Assembly: GCA_030550295.1 (NCBI GenBank)
Contig: JAUQPQ010000009.1
Coordinates: 1 to 27,469 of the forward strand
Length of the DNA stretch: 27,469 bases
Reading direction: 5' to 3'
DNA from: Chloroflexota bacterium
Lineage (GTDB): Bacteria > Chloroflexota > Dehalococcoidia > SM23-28-2 > HRBIN24
Positions 15,967 through 23,062 of the stretch are shown here, in pieces. Made by a program: the position numbers and the translations under genes. The notes beneath the pieces are model-generated. The model was given only the letters and a program-made list of their open reading frames with translations, was not told the origin of the DNA and made no database searches. Positions within the stretch are counted from its first letter, which is position 1. Each line of letters starts with the position of its first letter.

Positions 15967-16212
15967 ATGGCCTTGGAGCCCGACGAGCTGGAACAAGCAG
16001 AAGAGCTGGACAAGGCTGTAGATTCCCTTCTGCGGGGCGAAGATCCCATAGTCACCGATCCAGAGCTGCAGCCACTCATAGAAGTGGCCCGCCTACGGCA
16101 CCGCCTCGCCCTGCAATGGCAGCAAGAGGCGCAGCTCTATCGCGATAAAGTATGGGAGCTGGTTTGGCAGAAGCTAGGCCAAAAAGCCCCCAAAGATAAC
16201 TGTGCCCCTTGA
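15967..16212 (+). CDS. Small acidic helical protein of unknown function
   Basis: This 81-residue protein begins at ATG 15967 with a clear ribosome site (GGAGGAG, 15955-15961). It is not recognised as a named family. The N-terminal half (DELEQAEELDKAVDSLLRGEDPIVTDPELQPLIEVARLRHRL) resembles the helical N-termini of some Chloroflexota and actinobacterial regulatory proteins (alternating Leu, a GE turn, then DPEL..L..VA.LR), but no zinc-finger cysteines or membrane segment follow. The rest (QWQQEAQLYRDKVWELVWQKL) is predicted helix, possibly coiled coil. It lies between glcF and the CoA-transferase genes, with its own TAAAAT box near 15936. Confidence 0.6.
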   Translation: MALEPDELEQAEELDKAVDSLLRGEDPIVTDPELQPLIEVARLRHRLALQWQQEAQLYRDKVWELVWQKLGQKAPKDNCAP

Positions 16213-16239
16213 CACCTCCCTTTCCCCCAACGCCATAAT
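16209..16239 (+). promoter_or_regulatory. Promoter of the CoA-transferase genes
   Basis: TTGACA (16209-16214), 19 nt, then CATAAT (16234-16239): perfect -35, near-consensus -10, slightly long spacer. It overlaps the end of the small upstream gene. The expected start near 16246 leaves a 5' leader of about 20 nt containing GGAGGGG. Confidence 0.55.
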
Positions 16240-16265
16240 CTTGTTGCACTGCCATGGAGGGGACG

Positions 16266-17249
16266 ATGGTAAAGGAGCTTGAAATTTTAGCTGAAGGCGA
16301 AGGAGAGTACCACCCCGTAGACCCGGACGGATTCCGTCAATGGGTAAGGGACCACAAGAAAAGGGCCCTAGTACCCAAACTGATGTCTGCCAAAGAGGCC
16401 ATCGAACGCTTCGTCCAGGACGGAGATTACCTTGTATATGAATGCAACTACCTCCAGAGGGGGCCGGCGGCCCTAATAAGGGAGATCATCCGACAGCGCA
16501 AGCGAAATCTTTGGCTAGGAGCTAAATTCACTTGGGTGGCAGCAGCTCTCCTAGTAGAGGCCGGCTGTGTCTCCAAGATGGACGTGGGCTTCTTCCTCTT
16601 CGGCCCTACCGTAGACAGGGCCGTGAAAGAAGGGAGAGTCAAGATCTACGAATACTCCAACGTAGTGATGACCAACCGCATCAAAGCAGGGGCCATGGGA
16701 ATACCCTTCCTTCCCGTCCGCTCCTTTGGGGGTACCGATGGGTTCAACTATTCAGGCGCCAAGATAATCCGCGACCCTTACACCGGTCAGCCCACCGTCA
16801 TCGTCCCGGCCCTCAATCCTGATGTGGCCCTCATCCATGTCCACCAGGCCGACGTCTACGGTAATGCACGCGTTTTCGGCACGGGTATCTCTGACGTCGA
16901 GTCAGCTCTTGCCTCCAAAAAGGTCATCATCTCCACCGAAGAGATCGTGGACACAGAGGAGATCCGGCACAACCCTGGACTTACCGCCATCCCTTACTAC
17001 TGTGTAGACGCTGTAGTCCACTTGCCCTTCGGGGCGTACCCGGGAGAGATGGCCGGTCGCTACGCCTCTGATGTGGAACATGTAGTGCAGGTGGTGGGGG
17101 CCACCATGAGGGGAGGACTGGAGGTATACCTTGAAAAATGGGTCTACGGCGTAGAAGACCACTTTGACATGTTGGACAGGCTAGTAGGTTGGAAGAGGCT
17201 TCAGCAGCTAGTGCAGAGGGCTACCATAAAGGAGGGGTACCTGCCATGA
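16266..17249 (+). CDS. CoA-transferase subunit A (glutaconate CoA-transferase/IpdA-like)
   Basis: Class I CoA-transferase alpha subunit of 327 residues: KLMSAKEAIERFVQDGDYLVYECNYLQRGPAALIREIIRQ, then VKIYEYSNVVMTNRIKAGAMGIPFLPVRS, then PALNPDVALIHVHQADVYGNARVFG. It pairs with the next gene (overlap ATGA) to move CoA between acyl groups. The alpha/beta split resembles glutaconate CoA-transferase (GctAB) and the related actinobacterial IpdAB, some of which act as ring hydrolases in steroid breakdown, so a transferase activity is not certain. ATG 16266 is preferred over 16254, because GGAGGGG at 16256-16262 lies just upstream of it. Confidence 0.87.
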   Translation: MVKELEILAEGEGEYHPVDPDGFRQWVRDHKKRALVPKLMSAKEAIERFVQDGDYLVYECNYLQRGPAALIREIIRQRKRNLWLGAKFTWVAAALLVEAGCVSKMDVGFFLFGPTVDRAVKEGRVKIYEYSNVVMTNRIKAGAMGIPFLPVRSFGGTDGFNYSGAKIIRDPYTGQPTVIVPALNPDVALIHVHQADVYGNARVFGTGISDVESALASKKVIISTEEIVDTEEIRHNPGLTAIPYYCVDAVVHLPFGAYPGEMAGRYASDVEHVVQVVGATMRGGLEVYLEKWVYGVEDHFDMLDRLVGWKRLQQLVQRATIKEGYLP

Positions 17250-18160
17250 TCCAGATGCAGCAGCCTAAGGGTATACCAGCAGCCTATTTCAACGAGCGTG
17301 AACACCAAATATGCGTTATGGCTCGCCTCATCGAGGACGGGAAGACATACTGGGTGGCGGGGGGAGGCACCCCTATGGCCTCCATCCTTCTAGCCAAGAA
17401 GCTTTACGCCCCCAACGCTGTTTACGTCACTGAGGACGGAGTGTTGGCACCAGAGCCTGCTTTGCCCTTAGACCCCATCATGACCATGGTGAGCTCTCGG
17501 GCCAGTTACCGTGCCCTCCAGTGGGGTACTATGAACAGCGTGGGCTTCCACGCCCAAATAGGCCTCATGGACTACGGAATCCTTAACACCCTACAGGTAG
17601 ATCCCTATGGCAACGTCAACTCCACCCTGCTGGGCGATTATAAAAGTGGAGAGTTCCGCCGCTTCGGAGGCCCAGGAGGCGCCGATTCTATCGCCTCCTT
17701 GTGTTGGCGCACCATCCTCATGACCGACCACGAGAAGCGCAAGTTTGTGCCCAGGGTAGACTTCATCTCCTCACCTGGCTTCCTTGATGGCACCGAGGGG
17801 GCCAGGGAACGGGCTGGGCTACCCAAGGATACAGGCCCATATTTGGTCCTCACCCCTTGGGCCTTGTTCGACTATGAGGAGCGATACCTTCGCTTGATAG
17901 GCATATCGCCCTTCGTAACCATGGAGCAGGTTTTAGGGGAGATGAACTTCCGGCCCAAGATAGCACCCCAGCTTATCACCCTGGAACCTCCGACCGAAGA
18001 GGAGCTCACCATACTGCGGACGGAGATTGACCCCAGGGGCCAAGTGACCATCACTGGCGACATTGGCCGGTGGATCCAGAAGCGTGAGGACGGCACCTAT
18101 GGCCCTGTGGAGGCAGAGCCAGAGGGCCGCCCCAACCCCAATCTCCCACGGAGTTGGTAA
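17246..18160 (+). CDS. CoA-transferase subunit B (glutaconate CoA-transferase/IpdB-like)
   Basis: Beta subunit of 304 residues, overlapping subunit A by 4 bases (ATGA) and preceded by AAGGAGG. The TYWVAGGGTPMASILLAKKL segment precedes VYVTEDGVLAPEP, in which Glu63 aligns with the glutamate that carries CoA in class I transferases (ENG/EDG motif). LMDYGILNTLQVDPYGNVNSTLLGDY and the glycine-rich FGGPGGADSIASL are family hallmarks. Keeping Glu63 argues for a real transferase, although IpdB-type relatives also need comparison. Substrate unknown; the neighbouring 2-hydroxyacid oxidase hints at organic-acid catabolism. Confidence 0.87.
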   Translation: MIQMQQPKGIPAAYFNEREHQICVMARLIEDGKTYWVAGGGTPMASILLAKKLYAPNAVYVTEDGVLAPEPALPLDPIMTMVSSRASYRALQWGTMNSVGFHAQIGLMDYGILNTLQVDPYGNVNSTLLGDYKSGEFRRFGGPGGADSIASLCWRTILMTDHEKRKFVPRVDFISSPGFLDGTEGARERAGLPKDTGPYLVLTPWALFDYEERYLRLIGISPFVTMEQVLGEMNFRPKIAPQLITLEPPTEEELTILRTEIDPRGQVTITGDIGRWIQKREDGTYGPVEAEPEGRPNPNLPRSW

Positions 18161-18185
18161 CTGGTAGCCGGCAGGGCAGTCCACT

Positions 18186-18941
18186 TTAGCGGAAGAGGTC
18201 TTTTTCTGCGGGGCGCACCAACTGGCTGGCGTTACCAGGGCCAGGCTGGAACTGAAAACCTCTGACGATTGACGCCGGTACTCGGCTCAGCTTACCCATA
18301 ACTAGTTCGGCCGCCCCGGCCAGCTCATCGGCTACCGCCATAGTCGTGACGCGCAGGACGTAGCCGTAAGGGTCGGTCTGGCCTACGTAGTCAATGAATG
18401 GGGACATGCCTGCTACCCCTACTGCGACGTTGGTATGACCTTCGCGCCAGGGGCGGCCAAAGGTATCGCTTATGATGACCGCCACCTGGGCCCCCGTCAG
18501 CTCCTCCAGACGACGCCGTATCGTCTCCGCCGAGGCGTCAGGGTCTCTGGGCAGAAGGGACACATAACCTTCGCCAGCCACATTGGAGGCGTCCACGCCA
18601 GCGTTGGCACACACGAAGCCGTGATGGGTCTCGGTGATGAGGACCCCCCGCTCTGCCCTAACAACGCGCCGGCTTTCCCTAAGCACCACTTCTACAAGAC
18701 GAGGGTCCTTCCCTAGCCGCTCGGCTAGCTCCTGGGCTTGGGGAGAGGGCTGGACATCCTGCAAAGAGATCACCCTCCCCTCGGCCTTGGAGACCACCTT
18801 TTGGGTGACCACAACCACATCCCCATCTTGAAGGGGGGTGCCTTGGCGATTAGCCGCCGCGACGATGAGCTGGCCTAAGTCTGCACCCTCTTGGACTTCG
18901 CCAATGCCCGTTATCCCAATGATGTGCAACTCAGGGACCAC
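18186..18941 (-). CDS. cofE: Coenzyme F420-0:L-glutamate ligase CofE
   Basis: GTP-dependent ligase that adds glutamate to F420-0. The 251-residue sequence shows the family pattern: GDVVVVTQKVVSKAEGR, ETHHGFVCANAGVDASNV, VAVIISDTFGRPWREGHTNVAVGVAGM and DYVGQTDPYGYVLRVTTMAVADELAGAAELVMGK. There is no C-terminal nitroreductase-like domain, so it is the short CofE form rather than FbiB. GTG 18941 starts 2 bases after the npdG stop, with a GGGGAT ribosome-like site inside npdG, so the two genes are co-transcribed. Confidence 0.94.
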   Translation of the reverse strand: MVPELHIIGITGIGEVQEGADLGQLIVAAANRQGTPLQDGDVVVVTQKVVSKAEGRVISLQDVQPSPQAQELAERLGKDPRLVEVVLRESRRVVRAERGVLITETHHGFVCANAGVDASNVAGEGYVSLLPRDPDASAETIRRRLEELTGAQVAVIISDTFGRPWREGHTNVAVGVAGMSPFIDYVGQTDPYGYVLRVTTMAVADELAGAAELVMGKLSRVPASIVRGFQFQPGPGNASQLVRPAEKDLFR

Positions 18942-18943
18942 GG

Positions 18944-19594
18944 TTATATCCCCACAATACGTACTCCAGTGCGTGCCTTGTAGATGCGGTTCAAGTTAAG
19001 CAAAAGGGCCGTCCACTCCTCCAGGTAGCGAGAGTTGGCCAGAACTCCTGCATCTACCGACCGCACGTACTCGATCTTTTCCCCCAATTCCATCACTTGG
19101 CGTTTCGCCTCTCGGTTGTCGGAGCAGATGAGGATGTCACCCTGCATGGGCTTGTCTATGTTCTGGAGGAGGTGGGCGTCAAGGTGATGGAACCCGCTTA
19201 CCACTTTAGCCCGCGGCAAGAGCTTCTGGGCCTGTTGGGCTGCTGAGCCTTCTTCTACTGTTATAGCCCTTACCCCCCTCTTGGTGAGCTCCAGGGGTAC
19301 CACCACGTCCACCACGATCTTCTCAGCCAGTACATCAGCCAAGGAGGCCAAAGTGTCGCGGTGTCCCTCGTAAGGGACGGTGATGAATACTATTTCGCCC
19401 ATGGCGGCAGCCTCGGCGTTGAGGGCGCCGCGCACGTTAGCTTGAGGCAGCTTCTCCCGGATCGTCTCCACTGCCCTGTTTGCCCTTTCCTCTGACCTGG
19501 AGCCGATGATGATCTCCTCGCCCGCCTTAGCAAAGCGCATCGCTAACCCGAGGCCTTCAGGGCCAGTACCGCCGACGAAAGCGATTAGTGCCAT
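18944..19594 (-). CDS. npdG: F420-dependent NADP+ oxidoreductase NpdG
   Basis: This 216-residue Rossmann protein transfers hydride between NADPH and F420. The N-terminal nucleotide motif is AFVGGTGPEGLGLAMRFAKAG, followed by IGSRSEERA, the arginine-containing loop usual for NADP use. FITVPYEGHRDTL, VVDVVVPL, VSGFHHLDAHLL and RYLEEWTALLLNLNR also match the Fno/NpdG family. ATG 19594 is preferred over GTG 19600, since GGGAGG lies at 19601-19606. First gene of the npdG-cofE unit, divergent from the HExxH protein gene. Confidence 0.93.
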   Translation of the reverse strand: MALIAFVGGTGPEGLGLAMRFAKAGEEIIIGSRSEERANRAVETIREKLPQANVRGALNAEAAAMGEIVFITVPYEGHRDTLASLADVLAEKIVVDVVVPLELTKRGVRAITVEEGSAAQQAQKLLPRAKVVSGFHHLDAHLLQNIDKPMQGDILICSDNREAKRQVMELGEKIEYVRSVDAGVLANSRYLEEWTALLLNLNRIYKARTGVRIVGI

Positions 19595-19655
19595 ATTCAC
19601 CTCCCTAATGTCTCTAAGCTGTATTATGACACTGTATCACCACTCTTATCATGGG

Positions 19656-20819
19656 ATGAGGGGAAAAGCAGCCAGGGCTCTCTATCTGATATCGTTAGCG
19701 ACTATCTTGGGCGGGGTGATTTATCTAGGTCTCGCCCTAGAAAGAGACTTGCAAGCTTCAGACCCAATATCCGCCCTAGCTTCCCCCTACGAACATCACC
19801 TCTTGCCATGGGAGCTAGAGGCCCTGGCTATGAAGGTGGCAGCCAAGCTCACAGGCCAAACCTCAGGGGGCGAAGACGTAGTCCTGGAGCGGTACTTTTC
19901 CTTAAAGCGTCAGGCGGACAGATCCCAAATGGACGGCCAACAGGCCAAAGAGCTTGCCCGCCTTGGGAACCAGGTGGAAGGGATCTTGGAGGGACGCATC
20001 GCTGCCCTCCTGAAGGAGGTGGGGTTAACCATAAGTCCTCCCCTCTTCTCAGGGTGGAAGATGGTCTTCCCACCGGTAGCAGTAGAGCTGGAGCCACCGC
20101 CCAAGGTCCTGGCAGTATCCCCGCGGGAGGCGATCAGGCTGGAGAGGACCATCCTTCTAGCGCCCAAGATAGGTAGCAAGACTAGAGACGACCTGGAGGA
20201 AGCGGTAGATGCCACTGGCGTCTCCTCCCTGATAGTGCCCCTGGCAGGATTGGGGACTTACCCCACCACGGTGACGTGGGGAGGAAGCTACGCCCAGATA
20301 GTGGAAACAGCGATCCACGAGTGGCTTCACCTCTATCTCGCCCTTTTCCCCCTGGGACGCAATTACTTTCGTAGTACGGAAGCTAGGACCATCAACGAGA
20401 CGGTCGCAGACCTGGCGGCCAAAGAGCTGGCAGAGGCCTTCCTGAGGCGTTACCCACCACCTCCCTCCTCTCCTGTAGGACTTTCTACCCCCTATCCCCC
20501 AATCCTGTACCAGGAACTAAGGGGCCTGCGCAGACAAGTGGAAGAGCTACTCTCTCAAGGCAAGATCGAGGATGCAGAGCAGCTGATGGAGGAGAAGCGG
20601 AAGGAATTGGCCGCCAAGGGCTTCGTCTTTCGAAAAATAAACCAGGCCTTTTTCGCCTTCTATGGGATTTACGCTCAGAGCCCCGCCTCCATAAGCCCCA
20701 TAGGCCAAAAAGTGGAGGCTCTGCGACGCAAGTCCCCTACCTTGGCCTATTTCCTCGCCTTGGTATCCCGAGCGACCACCGAGAAAGATCTCGACGCCAT
20801 CCTAGCGACCTTCCCTTAG
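19656..20819 (+). CDS. Membrane-anchored putative zinc metallopeptidase (HExxH), uncharacterised
   Basis: Not recognised as a named family. The 387-residue protein has one N-terminal membrane segment (about residues 8-27, ARALYLISLATILGGVIYLGL), suggesting the rest lies outside the membrane. HEWLH at 221-225 matches the zinc-binding HExxH motif, and NETVADLAAKE at 247-257 supplies a downstream glutamate as in gluzincin-type peptidases. Residues 110-170 precede a beta-rich IVPLAGLGTYPTTVTWGGSY stretch, and the C-terminus is helical and charged. ATG 19656 was chosen because upstream codons run back into the npdG gene. The stop overlaps the convergent transporter stop. Peptidase activity is inferred from the motif only. 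Confidence 0.75.
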   Translation: MRGKAARALYLISLATILGGVIYLGLALERDLQASDPISALASPYEHHLLPWELEALAMKVAAKLTGQTSGGEDVVLERYFSLKRQADRSQMDGQQAKELARLGNQVEGILEGRIAALLKEVGLTISPPLFSGWKMVFPPVAVELEPPPKVLAVSPREAIRLERTILLAPKIGSKTRDDLEEAVDATGVSSLIVPLAGLGTYPTTVTWGGSYAQIVETAIHEWLHLYLALFPLGRNYFRSTEARTINETVADLAAKELAEAFLRRYPPPPSSPVGLSTPYPPILYQELRGLRRQVEELLSQGKIEDAEQLMEEKRKELAAKGFVFRKINQAFFAFYGIYAQSPASISPIGQKVEALRRKSPTLAYFLALVSRATTEKDLDAILATFP

Positions 20820-23029
20820 TGTGAGGCGCCGTTAAGTGGAACAGGAACCTCCAGTACCCTGATCTTGAGGTACTTCTCAGCGTGGGGACGCAGGCGGAGG
20901 ACGGTCTGGTTGTGGAGGAGGGCCTGCCACCAGTGCCTTACTTTCAGGCGGGGCAGAAGTAGGATCACCTCCCCATCGCTGCGCTTCATGTGCTCAAGGC
21001 AGGCCAACATTGGCGCCACAAAGGCCCGGTAAGGCGATTCGATGAGGATAAGCGGGACATCAGGCAGCAGGTGCTCCCATTTGGCCCGCAAGGCCTCTCC
21101 CTCTTCCCGGTCATCAGTCACGTGGAGGGCAGTTATAGTGCCTCCCCACTCCCTGGCCACACGAATCGTCTCCAATGTGATGCGGTTGATCCCTTCTACT
21201 GGGATAACAAAATGGCGGACCGAAGCCCCTTCGGCCAAAGGTACGCTGGGAGGGGCTGCCAACTCTGCGACCTCCTCATCAGTGATGTGAACTTGTGATT
21301 CAAACCACCGGTAATGGCGCCATATCAGGTGGAAAATCACTATAAGCCACCCCATCAACAGAAGGGAAATCCACGCCCCATGGACAAATTTCGACAAGAC
21401 TATGATGACCGCCACTACCCCTGTGGCCACCGCGCCCACAGCGTTTATAAGCATGCTTGTCCGCCATCCAGGACCCCTCAAGCGCCACCACCTGCGCACC
21501 ATGCCCAACTGGGATAGCGTAAAGGTGACAAACACTCCCACAGCATACAACGGGATGAGGCGAGTAACGTTGGCATCGAAGATGACCAGAAGGGCAGAGG
21601 CAGCTATGGAAAGGGCAACGATCCCATTGGTAAAGGCTAACCGGTCTCCCTTAAAGGTGAAGTAGCGCGGCAGATACTTATCGGCTGCTAAGATGGCCGA
21701 CACCCTTGGGAAATCGGCGAAGCTGGTGTTGGCAGCCAAGAAGAGGACGAGAGCCGTAGCGGCCTGGTACACGAAATACAAGGGATTTTCGCCCAGAACC
21801 TGCCGCCCTAACTGCGACACGAGAGTCTCATCCTCTCGGGGCACTAAGCCGTAGCGGTTTGCCAGAAAGGTGATCCCCAGGAACAAGGACGACAGAATAA
21901 CGGCCATCCGTAAAGTGGTGATGCGCGCATTATGGCTCTCGGGCGGCTTAAAGGACGGAACGCCATTGGCCATCGCCTCGATCCCGGTAAGGGCTGCACT
22001 CCCCGAGGAGAAGGCACGCAGGATGAGGAGAAGGCTCAAGGATGTTTGCGGAATTATCGGCTCAGGTACAGGGGCCCCCCTCCATAGAGTTCCTGGCGCC
22101 TCGCCCATGGCCACCTTTATCATCCCCAACGCTATGACGACGCCCATTGAGGTAATGAAGAAATACGTAGGAATGGAGAAGATAGTACCTGATTCCCTTA
22201 TCCCCCTTAGGTTGCCCCACGCAAAGACCAAGACGATGGCTACTGCTATAGGCACCCGCCAGTCTAAGAGGCCTGGCGCAGCCGAAGTGATGGCTGCCAC
22301 ACCCGCCGCCACACTAACAGCCACGGTGAGGGTATAGTCCACTAGGAGGGCAGCTGCAGCTACTAGCCCAGGCCATTCCCCTAGGTTCTCCCGTGCTACA
22401 CTGTAGGCCCCTCCCCCCTGGGGATATGCCTTAATGGTCTGCCTATAAGAGGCCACCACTATGGCCATGAGCGATACAATGGCAAGGGCAATGGGGAGGG
22501 AGAAGTGAAGGGCATCTGCCCCCGCTAAGGCCAGCACAATAAGTATCTCCTCAGTAGCATAGGCCGAACTGGAAAGGGCGTCCGAGGAGAAGACGGCCAA
22601 GGCCTTAAGGTTGCTCAACCGCTCATGGATGGCCTGAGAGGTGGCAAAGGGGCTACCGATGAGGAAACGCCGGATGTCCGCCCAGTAGCGGCCAAGAATA
22701 TCCCGTGGACGGCTCCCTATCAGCGTAGCCTCCAGCCGGCCGGGGCCCTTTTTGGCCAAGGGCTGGCGACTAGGCACTATCCGAAGATAGGGTGTGCGAG
22801 AGGTGGCACCGTAGCGCACCTCCCGTACCTCTATGTCGGCGTAAGCCGCTCGTCCTTGCGCGTATCGAGGTATAACTATTCGGGTATGCACATCAGGGGC
22901 AGGTCCGGGGGGAGGGGGAAGCCCCTCTTTGGGGGTGGGCGGCCTGCTTTCCCTCCTGACCCGCACGAAGGAGGGCCCGTGGCCCTTTCGTCTTTCGTCG
23001 TTCATGACTGAAGAGGGTTCACTTCCCAT
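20816..23029 (-). CDS. KimA-like APC-superfamily potassium/amino-acid transporter with N-terminal extension
   Basis: Predicted 12-helix membrane transporter of 737 residues. From about residue 119 (RRFLIGSPF, then LKALAVFSSDALSSSAYATEE, YRQTIKAYPQGGGAYSVARENLGEWPGLVAAAALLVDYTLTVAVSVAAG, and LIPLYAVGVFVTFTLSQLGM) it closely follows Bacillus subtilis KimA (YdaO), a high-affinity potassium importer. The C-terminal soluble part (VEGINRITLETIRVAREWGGTITALHVTDDREEGE) resembles the cytosolic dimer domain of KimA. About 118 residues precede the part that aligns with KimA: a Pro-rich stretch, then a beta-rich VHTRIVIPRYAQGRAAYADIEVREVRYG segment. Potassium specificity is an inference. No c-di-AMP riboswitch fits in the 33-base gap upstream. 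Confidence 0.85.
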   Translation of the reverse strand: MGSEPSSVMNDERRKGHGPSFVRVRRESRPPTPKEGLPPPPGPAPDVHTRIVIPRYAQGRAAYADIEVREVRYGATSRTPYLRIVPSRQPLAKKGPGRLEATLIGSRPRDILGRYWADIRRFLIGSPFATSQAIHERLSNLKALAVFSSDALSSSAYATEEILIVLALAGADALHFSLPIALAIVSLMAIVVASYRQTIKAYPQGGGAYSVARENLGEWPGLVAAAALLVDYTLTVAVSVAAGVAAITSAAPGLLDWRVPIAVAIVLVFAWGNLRGIRESGTIFSIPTYFFITSMGVVIALGMIKVAMGEAPGTLWRGAPVPEPIIPQTSLSLLLILRAFSSGSAALTGIEAMANGVPSFKPPESHNARITTLRMAVILSSLFLGITFLANRYGLVPREDETLVSQLGRQVLGENPLYFVYQAATALVLFLAANTSFADFPRVSAILAADKYLPRYFTFKGDRLAFTNGIVALSIAASALLVIFDANVTRLIPLYAVGVFVTFTLSQLGMVRRWWRLRGPGWRTSMLINAVGAVATGVVAVIIVLSKFVHGAWISLLLMGWLIVIFHLIWRHYRWFESQVHITDEEVAELAAPPSVPLAEGASVRHFVIPVEGINRITLETIRVAREWGGTITALHVTDDREEGEALRAKWEHLLPDVPLILIESPYRAFVAPMLACLEHMKRSDGEVILLLPRLKVRHWWQALLHNQTVLRLRPHAEKYLKIRVLEVPVPLNGASH

Positions 23030-23062
23030 TTTTAGGAGGGTAGCACTGCCTTGGCCCTCACT

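Noticed and set aside
21870..22337. 155-residue plus-strand open frame
   Set aside because: Antisense to the transporter membrane helices; composition follows the codon bias of the real gene.
23030..23062. c-di-AMP (ydaO-type) riboswitch upstream of the KimA-like gene
   Set aside because: Only 33 bases separate it from the PBP gene, too short for this riboswitch.
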